Source: Planctomycetota bacterium | Lineage (GTDB): Bacteria; Planctomycetota; GCA-002687715; DRQF01 | Direction: 5' to 3' | DNA: 5,415 bases | Assembly (NCBI GenBank): GCA_015485455.1 | Contig: WFTN01000470.1 | Coordinates: forward strand, 1 to 5,415 | Shown: piece by piece, positions 1 to 5,415 of the stretch | Numbering within the stretch: the first letter of the stretch is position 1 | Layout of the letters: every line of letters begins with the position of its first letter | Position numbers and translations under genes: made by a program | Notes under the pieces: model-generated | What the model was told of the DNA's origin: nothing | Databases searched by the model: none | What the model saw: only the letters and a program-made list of their open reading frames with translations

Positions 1-720
1 GTCCGAGGCAATGACCACAAAGGTGTCAAAGGAAGTGACGGCATCAGCCTTCGTCCAAAGCCCCACGCCTCCGGCAAGGGAGAACACGTCGTTTTCGCCC
101 TTCAGCAGTGATTTGCCATTGAGAAGTCCTTCGAATTGATTGCCTCTTTGACGGATGGTAAGCGTGTGCCATTTCTGCGCCGGGAGGCTCACTTGAGCGT
201 CGGCGAGGGTTCGGCGAATGCCGTCTTTCACGAAGTAGATGCGAAAATTGTTTTCTAAAGGATTGAATCGAGCGATGTAATAGTTGTCTTTGTCTTGCAC
301 CCGCCAAATAATTCCACCTCCCTGATCAATCTCCCCTGTGTTCGCCTTGAAGGAAACGGATATCTCACCGTCTTGGAATGATAAGTCGTCGGTCCAACAC
401 AAATTGAATGTGCTGCCTGAATCGTGATTCTGATCGGTCAACGCCAGGACTTTTTGACCTGTTGGGGCAGTGGGGTCTTCGGTCACCTGCCAAGTAGCCA
501 GTGGTCCTTTGGAGCGGGTGGCTTCAATCTTCCATTGGGGATGAATTTCGCCGATCGGAACGTTCTCGAAACTGAATGGGAAAATCTTCAGTGGACTCTC
601 TTGTCCAGAGGTACTTTCACCTTCATCCTTGCTGCCACTTTGGCAACTGGTGAGAATCAATAATCCGAGAATGACGCCGGTAATTATTGCCAGATAATTG
701 CATTGAGTGAGACGATTCAT
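1..720 (-). CDS. LamG/DUF1080-like lipoprotein (3' end missing)
   Basis: Reading the minus strand from the ATG at 720-718 gives 240 codons without a stop up to the left edge, so the C-terminus is missing. The N-terminus has a hydrophobic stretch (about residues 9-23) ending in a lipobox, L23-T24-S25-C26. Cys26 is thus the predicted lipidated residue, and Gln27 after it does not suggest inner-membrane retention. After a short Ser/Gly/Glu-rich linker, residues about 44-240 resemble the concanavalin-A-like (LamG/DUF1080-like) sandwich common in Planctomycetes. Recognisable stretches are GGGIIWR, NYYIARFNPLE, KWHTLTIRQRG, LNGKSLL and GGVGLWTKADAVTSFD. The last normally lies close to the end of this family, so little is probably missing. 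Likely role: cell-surface or periplasmic carbohydrate binding or glycoside processing; this is inferred from the fold, and no catalytic residues can be assigned. A weak ribosome site (AGAAGG) ends 3 nt before the ATG. The gene is divergent from the M1 peptidase. Confidence 0.85.
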   Translation of the reverse strand, partial: MNRLTQCNYLAIITGVILGLLILTSCQSGSKDEGESTSGQESPLKIFPFSFENVPIGEIHPQWKIEATRSKGPLATWQVTEDPTAPTGQKVLALTDQNHDSGSTFNLCWTDDLSFQDGEISVSFKANTGEIDQGGGIIWRVQDKDNYYIARFNPLENNFRIYFVKDGIRRTLADAQVSLPAQKWHTLTIRQRGNQFEGLLNGKSLLKGENDVFSLAGGVGLWTKADAVTSFDTFVVIASD

Positions 721-832
721 GTGCCTTCTTTCAGTCGAATTTGAGGATCTTCAATGGTCGAGTCCAGTGGCTTGATCTAATCGACAGATGCGGTTTTTCC
801 CCTTACCATAGGCCGAACTCCTGAAGGATACC
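721..832. promoter_or_regulatory. Divergent intergenic spacer
   Basis: This 112-bp spacer separates the start codons of the leftward lipoprotein gene and the rightward M1 peptidase gene, so the promoters of both are expected here unless they lie inside the opposite gene. I found no pair of -35 and -10 boxes with good spacing on either strand, and no clear operator palindrome. The assignment as regulatory rests on gene orientation alone. Confidence 0.4.
824..828 (+). promoter_or_regulatory. Ribosome binding site of the M1 peptidase gene
   Basis: The sequence AAGGA lies 4 nt before the ATG at 833 and 10 nt before a second in-frame ATG at 839. Neither spacing is ideal, so the site does not settle the start. 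Both starts leave an intact signal peptide and differ by only two residues. Confidence 0.5.
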
Positions 833-2758
833 ATGCCCATGTCGAAGTTGATGTTACTTGTTGCTCTTCTATTTGTCGCCTCCTTCTGTCCAGTTTCCTC
901 AGCCCAAACGCCCTTTCCGCGGGTGTCGAAGGCCTGGCCAACAGGGACGATTTTCGCCCCCTTGGACCTTCCTGCTCCTAATGCCATGCGCAACGGGGCT
1001 GGTTCTCCTGGGCCCGCCTATTGGCAGCAGCAAGCAGACTATGTCATCGAAGTCGAGCTAAACGAGCAGAGTCGCATGCTGAAGGGCAAAGAACGTATTA
1101 CCTACGTCAACAATTCTCCCGATGAATTGGATTACGTTTGGATTCACTTGGAGCAGAACATTTTTAAGGCTGACAGTATTGGGGCCCAATTGTCCGGTCA
1201 AACCGCCATAGGAATGAAGAATGCTTCGGGAGATGGCATGATTGTGACTTCCGTTTCTTCTATGGGAGAAGCTCTGCAGATGAGCATGTATGGAACGATT
1301 GCTCGAATCGTTCCCCCCAAGACGATTGCAGCGAATGGCGGTCAGTTCGTATTTGACATCGCATGGAGCTTTGTTGTTCCTGACAAAGTCTTTCGTCGCT
1401 TTGGTGCTGAGAAACTGGAGCAAGGAATTGTCTTTGAGCTAGCCCAGTGGTTCCCGGCCATGGCCGTCTATGACGATGTCTATGGTTGGAATACGCTCCC
1501 TTATATTGGCACCGGTGAGTTCTACACCAACTTCGGATCTTACGACGTCAAGATTACCGTGCCCCGAAGCCATATTGTTGTTGCCACAGGAGTGCTGCAG
1601 AACGCAGGCGAAGTCTTTACTGCCGAACAAAAAAAGCGCCGCGATCTGGCCGCAAAGAGTGATGAAACCATCATGGTTTGTGGCCCAAGTGAAGTGGGCA
1701 CACAAGGAAGTCGGCCGGACGGGGATGGTCCTTTGACTTGGCATTTCGTGGCTCACAAGGTGCGGACATTTGCTTTCGCTTCTTCATCAGCTTTTATCCT
1801 AGACGCCGCCAGTGAAAACGGGATTCTCATCCAGTCGGCCTATCCAAAGGAAGCTCTTCCCCTGTGGAAGAAAAGCACCCAGATGCTGAAGACAGCCATA
1901 CGCGGTTACAACAAACGGTGGTTTCCCTATCCCTATCCGGTGGCCACCAACGTCAATGGGCCCGAGGGTGGTATGGAATATCCGATGATCATCTTTTGTG
2001 GAGCCCGCAAGAGTGAAGCCGGGCTCTATGGCGTGACGACCCATGAGATTGGTCACAATTGGTTTCCAATGTTGGTGAATACCGACGAACGTCGCCATGC
2101 TTGGATGGACGAGGGTTTCAATTCATTCATTAACCTTTATTCCCGGCCCGATTGGCCCAACGTCGGCGTGCGGGCACGGGGGACGCCGGCCAACATGGCT
2201 CGCTTCATGCGGCAAGAGAACCTTGCGCCTATTGTCACTCAGCCGGATCGGCTGGATCGTCGCCACCTAGGAATAATCGAATATTCCAAGACAGCCTTGG
2301 GGCTCAAGATCTTAAGAGAAGAAGTTCTTGGGGCTGAACGATTCGATTTTGCCTTTAAGAAGTACATTCAGCGTTGGGCTTTCAAATCCCCACGGCCTGC
2401 CGATTTCTTTCGTTTGATGGAAGATGCTGCGGGGATGGATTTGGCGTGGTTTTGGCGTGGATGGTTTTTGACCAGCTCTCGCCTTGACCAAGCGGTTGTG
2501 TCTGTTTCGCAAAGGAAGAAAAAGGAAGGGGCTAAAATCATTTTTGAGAATCGAGGAGCCATGGTAATGCCCCTCAAGTGGACAATCACTTATGGCGATG
2601 GCAGCGTGTCCGAACACCGTCTTGCTGTCGAAATCTGGTTTAATTCGAATCGCATTGAGGTGCCGATCAAGACGACGAGGAAGATCGTCCAGGTGACCAT
2701 CGATCCAAAGGTCCGCTTGCCAGATGTAAATCGCGCCAACAATGCTTGGAGTGATTGA
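833..2758 (+). CDS. Secreted M1-family zinc metallopeptidase (aminopeptidase N-like)
   Basis: This complete 641-residue protein is predicted to hydrolyse peptides, probably from the N-terminus, in the periplasm or outside the cell. A Sec signal peptide covers residues 1-24, with a likely cut after S22-S23-A24. Residues about 66-290 form the N-terminal beta domain of M1 enzymes (ADYVIEVELNE, then KGKERITYVNN). The catalytic domain follows at about 330-545. The exopeptidase-type substrate loop reads GGMEYP (379-384), equivalent to the GAMEN motif. The zinc site is H404-E405-I-G-H408 with E427 eighteen residues later (MDEGF), the exact gluzincin spacing, with E405 the general base. Y484 in EYSKTALGL fits the transition-state tyrosine. 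Residues about 555-641 look like a short C-terminal beta domain rather than the long helical domain of PepN, and overall length suits the roughly 600-650-residue bacterial subgroup. All catalytic residues are present. Natural substrate cannot be told. The ATG at 833 was chosen as the outermost start after the ribosome site; 839 is possible. Confidence 0.95.
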   Translation: MPMSKLMLLVALLFVASFCPVSSAQTPFPRVSKAWPTGTIFAPLDLPAPNAMRNGAGSPGPAYWQQQADYVIEVELNEQSRMLKGKERITYVNNSPDELDYVWIHLEQNIFKADSIGAQLSGQTAIGMKNASGDGMIVTSVSSMGEALQMSMYGTIARIVPPKTIAANGGQFVFDIAWSFVVPDKVFRRFGAEKLEQGIVFELAQWFPAMAVYDDVYGWNTLPYIGTGEFYTNFGSYDVKITVPRSHIVVATGVLQNAGEVFTAEQKKRRDLAAKSDETIMVCGPSEVGTQGSRPDGDGPLTWHFVAHKVRTFAFASSSAFILDAASENGILIQSAYPKEALPLWKKSTQMLKTAIRGYNKRWFPYPYPVATNVNGPEGGMEYPMIIFCGARKSEAGLYGVTTHEIGHNWFPMLVNTDERRHAWMDEGFNSFINLYSRPDWPNVGVRARGTPANMARFMRQENLAPIVTQPDRLDRRHLGIIEYSKTALGLKILREEVLGAERFDFAFKKYIQRWAFKSPRPADFFRLMEDAAGMDLAWFWRGWFLTSSRLDQAVVSVSQRKKKEGAKIIFENRGAMVMPLKWTITYGDGSVSEHRLAVEIWFNSNRIEVPIKTTRKIVQVTIDPKVRLPDVNRANNAWSD

Positions 2759-2766
2759 TTTCTGCA

Positions 2767-3966
2767 CTACTTTCTCTTTGGACTGCATTCGATTGAGAGG
2801 AGGACATCCTTGTTTCTTCTCAACTTTCGATGGATCACAATGTCGATTCTCTTCGCATTCATGTCCAACTCCACTACATCAAAGACCCCATTTTGGATTT
2901 GGATCGCGCCGTTTCTTAACTTGATTACTTCGTGTGAAGCACCATCTCCTCCCAAAATGAGTCGTATTTGTGGCTTTGATGCCGCATATTCTTGAATTAC
3001 TGGCCAGAGATTTTTTTTCGATCCGCCCCAGACGAGAACAATTGGTCTTTTTGTCTTTGTCCATTTGTCGAGTGCCTTCATAACTTTCGGCAGATGAGAC
3101 TTGCGAGACATCTCCATGTAATTCAACATGATGAACCGGAAAGGGCCAAAATCGCAAAAATGGTTGAGGGTCCCGTCTTCGTATCGGTACTTGAGCAGGT
3201 GTCTAAAAATCCACCCAGAACCGAGGTCAGTCTGGGGCCATCCTTGATCATGGTTCGAGGCAGAGACCAGGAGAGGGAGGCTACCAAGTGACTGACCAAA
3301 AGTATCGAGAGTCTCTCGTCGAAGCTCTACCGTGTTGTAGGGGCTAATCATGAAATCTCCTGAATGCAACACAACATTGGGCTTTCCGCGATCAATGATA
3401 CTTAGTTGATCCTTGGGGAAATAGTCGACCCGGCGGCTTCTCCATCGGTAGATGCTAGATGTGTGTCCAACGTGGAACGCCTTTATTCCTTTTTCGGCAG
3501 GCCCTCGGATTGCGAAGCACTTACTGAATCCATTGCCATCGTAGACGGAATAGTAAAGAGTTTTGCCAAACTGGACGGAGATGCGATGACGGTGAAGCGT
3601 CGACTTGTAGGAAATTGCGCCATACTTGGCAGTGCTCCCGGGAGCTTTTCCCTTGAAGTGAAAAACTTGGACCTCCTTTGGGATACTTGGATGAGTCGGA
3701 GGGATCGTGTGCGGATTGTTTGCAAGACTACTCTTCAGGAATGTCTCTATGGCGTTCCGATCCAGGGATTTTGCGATTATCGTGCTTGTTTCTTTGTCTG
3801 TGATGTAGGAGATGAAGTAGACGACGGAATCTTTCTGCTGGGCATATACCGTAACCCAAGGTGATATCCCCGTTTGTATTTCTTGTTTTTGGGCATCCGC
3901 TGAACTGTGGCACGTGAAAGTGAAGAGCACGAGTAGTTGGTAGATGCTGAATCTAGACAATTTCAT
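2767..3966 (-). CDS. Secreted purple-acid-phosphatase-like metallophosphoesterase, degenerate active site
   Basis: This complete 399-residue protein starts with a Sec signal peptide (residues 1-25, likely cut after A23-D24-A25). Residues about 35-152 resemble the fibronectin-III-like N-terminal domain of purple acid phosphatases: KYGAISY, then HRHRISVQFGKTLYYSV. Residues about 158-360 follow the order of the metallophosphoesterase core. Motif I is FHVGHTSS (164-171), where the family has GD, so the Asp is His168. Motif II is kept as HSGDF (G203, D204). Motif III is SNHD (237-240) for GNHD/E. DFGPFRFIMLN (272-282) matches the strand after it. Motif IV, usually ending in His, reads VLVWGGS (310-316). 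Motif V, usually GHxH, reads GGDG (339-342). Thus the bridging Asp and the Asn survive, but the motif I Asp and three His ligands are gone, so ordinary two-metal phosphatase activity is doubtful; a binding or altered role is inferred. There is no strong Shine-Dalgarno before the ATG. The family assignment rests on motif order, not on a search. Confidence 0.75.
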   Translation of the reverse strand: MKLSRFSIYQLLVLFTFTCHSSADAQKQEIQTGISPWVTVYAQQKDSVVYFISYITDKETSTIIAKSLDRNAIETFLKSSLANNPHTIPPTHPSIPKEVQVFHFKGKAPGSTAKYGAISYKSTLHRHRISVQFGKTLYYSVYDGNGFSKCFAIRGPAEKGIKAFHVGHTSSIYRWRSRRVDYFPKDQLSIIDRGKPNVVLHSGDFMISPYNTVELRRETLDTFGQSLGSLPLLVSASNHDQGWPQTDLGSGWIFRHLLKYRYEDGTLNHFCDFGPFRFIMLNYMEMSRKSHLPKVMKALDKWTKTKRPIVLVWGGSKKNLWPVIQEYAASKPQIRLILGGDGASHEVIKLRNGAIQIQNGVFDVVELDMNAKRIDIVIHRKLRRNKDVLLSIECSPKRK

Positions 3967-4010
3967 TTTTTGGCCCCGTCGGAAGTCCTGGTATTCTTGG
4001 GTGGCTTTTC

Positions 4011-4039
4011 ACTCTAGGTCGGTGTCGCTCTGTCGTCAA
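4011..4039 (-). promoter_or_regulatory. Candidate sigma70-type promoter of the phosphoesterase-like gene
   Basis: On the minus strand TTGACG (4039-4034) matches the -35 consensus at five of six bases. A 17-nt spacer separates it from TAGAGT (4016-4011), which matches the -10 consensus at four of six. Transcription would start near 4004 and give a leader of about 38 nt before the ATG at 3966. Matches of this quality arise by chance fairly often, so position and ideal spacing carry most of the weight. Confidence 0.35.
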
Positions 4040-4132
4040 GTCGCCAGAATCCCTTCGGGCAGTTTCGTCTTCCAAAAGTATCTCGAGCGCCTCGCAAGAA
4101 GCCTGGGAACCCTAAGTTTTGACAGGTTGTCC

Positions 4133-4172
4133 AAGGATCAAAGGATCAAAGGATCAAAGGATCAAAGGATCA
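4133..4172. repeat. Five perfect tandem copies of the 8-mer AAGGATCA
   Basis: The unit AAGGATCA is repeated exactly five times head to tail (4133-4140, 4141-4148, 4149-4156, 4157-4164, 4165-4172) with no mismatch. The array lies in non-coding DNA about 167 bp upstream of the phosphoesterase-like start codon and about 94 bp upstream of its candidate -35 box. Each copy carries a GATC. Perfect short tandem repeats can change copy number by strand slippage. The unit is not a multiple of three, as is common for non-coding arrays. Confidence 0.95.
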
Positions 4173-4408
4173 AGCTGCGAGAATGCGTTTCCTCCTGCAG
4201 TGGATTCTTAGAGTGGACTTAGGTTTGCAAGTCGATTGCGGGGCTTAGGCAACTTCAGGAGCGGCGTAACAGCCAGCCCAAGAAGTGAATTCGATTTACG
4301 AGATGTATCCCAGGAATCTGCGATAATTTTCGTCAAGCAATTTCTCATGGAAACGATGACGGCATTCCGGAATTCAGCGGGGTGTTTGTTTGACGAGGAA
4401 ACATGGAC

Positions 4409-5415
4409 TCAAGACCCACTGTCGCCGCGTTTCCAAACCTTGCCCCCAATCATGCCTCGAACAAGTGATTTTGGCTGAAAGACAATGCTGGGCCACATAA
4501 AGACCTCACTGGTGCAATGGCATTCTTTGTTCTTGATGGCACATCGTTGTTGCTGACCAGCGACGGAACTCCAGATTTCAGGGAAGGTGTTAGAGCGCAG
4601 ATTACCGATGGGCTCGCGCTCTTCGCAGAGGGCTACGTCTCCGTTGGCGTGTACGACTCCAATCAGTTTCCCTGCGGTGCAAGGGATAGCTTGTGTCTGG
4701 GTCTCTGCAGCTCTGATTTTGCCCCAATGGAGCATCGGGTCGACTATGCCGCCGAACCGACCTTGTCCCCGGACGCGCCAAATGCGTTTGGTTTCTTGGA
4801 CTAAGCGCCGGTATTCTTCGAGTTTTGGCCCTTGGAGCGTGGCTTTTTTTCTCTCGCCGCGAATCATGGCAATGTTGTGGTGTGCCATGGCTGGGCATCG
4901 ATCGACTAAGAATTGACTGAGTTGAGCAATCTCATCGACATTTTCTCCTGTGCATGTGGATATGGAGTGGATATCGAGGCGTGGTTCTTCTTTTTGATAT
5001 TCCGCCAAGGCATCGTATGTACGCATGGACTTGGCGAATCCTTGAGGATCCTTGCGCATGGCATTGTGAGCTTCTTCAAGACCATCAAGAGAGAGTTCAA
5101 CGGTGAAGTTTTCGAGTCCAGGATGTTTGAATGCTTCCCGCAACTGGGTGATCGTCTTCTCAGTAAAACTGCCGTTGGTCGGAGTGTATATTCGCTTGAC
5201 ACCGGTCTCGTCCACGAATTTCCGGCAAATTTCCCCCAGCTCCGGCCGCAAGAAAGGCTCGCCACCAGAAAGGCTGAGGTTTTCAATTGGGCCCAAGCTT
5301 TCTGCTAGTCTAAATAACTCATCTTTGGTTAGGTCATCTCGTTGATTCAGGTTTTGCCAGTAGAAGCAATGATCGCAGGCCTGGTTGCAGATGGAGTTGA
5401 TGAACAGGATGAGGA
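4409..5415 (-). CDS. Radical SAM enzyme with SPASM/twitch-like C-terminus (5' end missing)
   Basis: The reading frame enters from the right edge and gives 334 residues to the TGA at 4411-4409; the true start lies outside the window. The [4Fe-4S]-SAM motif is C-X3-C-X2-C in the peptide CNQACDHCFYW (fragment residues 9-19, codons at 5389-5357). It is followed by the SAM-binding SLSGGEPF (47-54), the strand TPTNG (77-81) and LSLDG (108-112), the usual order of a radical SAM barrel. The C-terminal part resembles a SPASM/twitch auxiliary cluster domain: IPCTAGK (Cys245), HANGDVALC (Cys263), then IGNLRSNTFPEIW, and a final RCAIKNKECHC (Cys291, 298, 300). Such enzymes cleave SAM to a 5'-deoxyadenosyl radical and often modify peptides, proteins or small molecules; the substrate here is unknown. 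An internal TTG at 5296 is not the start, because it falls after the cluster motif. Upstream partners lie beyond the window. Confidence 0.9.
   Translation of the reverse strand, partial: LILFINSICNQACDHCFYWQNLNQRDDLTKDELFRLAESLGPIENLSLSGGEPFLRPELGEICRKFVDETGVKRIYTPTNGSFTEKTITQLREAFKHPGLENFTVELSLDGLEEAHNAMRKDPQGFAKSMRTYDALAEYQKEEPRLDIHSISTCTGENVDEIAQLSQFLVDRCPAMAHHNIAMIRGERKKATLQGPKLEEYRRLVQETKRIWRVRGQGRFGGIVDPMLHWGKIRAAETQTQAIPCTAGKLIGVVHANGDVALCEEREPIGNLRSNTFPEIWSSVAGQQQRCAIKNKECHCTSEVFMWPSIVFQPKSLVRGMIGGKVWKRGDSGS

Larger units (their letters stand above)
3967..4408. other. 442-bp gap between two minus-strand genes
   Basis: The gap runs from the stop of the radical SAM gene to the start of the phosphoesterase-like gene, both on the minus strand. 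It holds a candidate promoter (4011-4039) and a five-copy 8-bp repeat (4133-4172). It also has a 10-bp perfect palindrome ATTCCGGAAT (4364-4373), too short to interpret. I found no hairpin followed by a T run, no tRNA-like clover leaf and no convincing gene. The length and the lack of a read-through layout suggest the two genes are transcribed separately. Confidence 0.6.

Noticed and set aside
2312..2788. Minus-strand frame of 158 codons antisense to the M1 peptidase
   Set aside because: It lies almost wholly inside the peptidase gene, whose frame has a full catalytic motif set; the antisense protein shows no domain features.
3406..3864. Plus-strand frame of 152 codons antisense to the phosphoesterase-like gene
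   Set aside because: The minus-strand frame has a signal peptide and family motifs across this stretch; the plus frame has none.
4119..4147. Perfect -35 box TTGACA on the plus strand just before the 8-bp repeat
   Set aside because: The position 17 nt downstream reads AGGATC, not a -10 box, and no plus-strand gene follows.
4191..4196. AGGAGG on the minus strand, a perfect Shine-Dalgarno sequence
   Set aside because: No ATG, GTG or TTG follows at a useful distance; an ATT 6 nt later opens a frame that stops after four codons.
3944..4222. Plus-strand frame of 92 codons spanning the 8-bp repeat
   Set aside because: It overlaps the start of the phosphoesterase-like gene on the other strand, has no domain-like sequence, and its repeated residues simply come from the DNA repeat.
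4364..4373. Palindrome ATTCCGGAAT downstream of the radical SAM gene
   Set aside because: It is only 10 bp with no loop and no following T run, so it is neither a terminator nor a supported operator.
4236..4478. Plus-strand frame of 80 codons
   Set aside because: It begins at a TTG without a ribosome site and runs into the antisense of the well-supported radical SAM gene.

Overview
The window holds four protein genes, two of them cut by the window edges, and no RNA gene, insertion sequence, CRISPR array or phage-like gene that I can support. The protein set suggests a Planctomycetes or PVC-type bacterium. It includes a LamG/DUF1080-like lipoprotein, secreted enzymes with Sec signal peptides, loose gene spacing, weak or variable Shine-Dalgarno sites and intermediate GC. 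This is an inference from family flavour; no marker gene is present.

Layout. Positions 1-720 (minus, running off the left edge) encode a lipoprotein with a concanavalin-A-like lectin/glucanase fold. A 112-bp divergent spacer separates it from a plus-strand gene at 833-2758 for a secreted M1-family zinc metallopeptidase with a complete active site. Only 8 bp beyond its stop lies the stop of a convergent minus-strand gene, 2767-3966. That gene encodes a secreted protein that reads as a purple-acid-phosphatase-like metallophosphoesterase with most metal ligands replaced. A 442-bp gap (3967-4408) follows, with a candidate sigma70-type promoter for the phosphoesterase-like gene and five perfect copies of an 8-bp repeat. 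Positions 4409-5415 (minus, running off the right edge) encode a radical SAM enzyme with a SPASM/twitch-like cysteine-rich C-terminus.

Working together. Three of the four products are predicted to be exported: a lipoprotein, a peptidase and the phosphoesterase-like protein. This fits an envelope or periplasmic theme, but the gene order (divergent, convergent, then a large gap) gives no operon linking them. The radical SAM gene may belong to a unit upstream of it, outside the window. I see no defence, mobile or RiPP cassette. The points most worth a second look are the degenerate phosphoesterase active site, the 8-bp tandem repeat upstream of that gene, and the radical SAM enzyme of unknown target.
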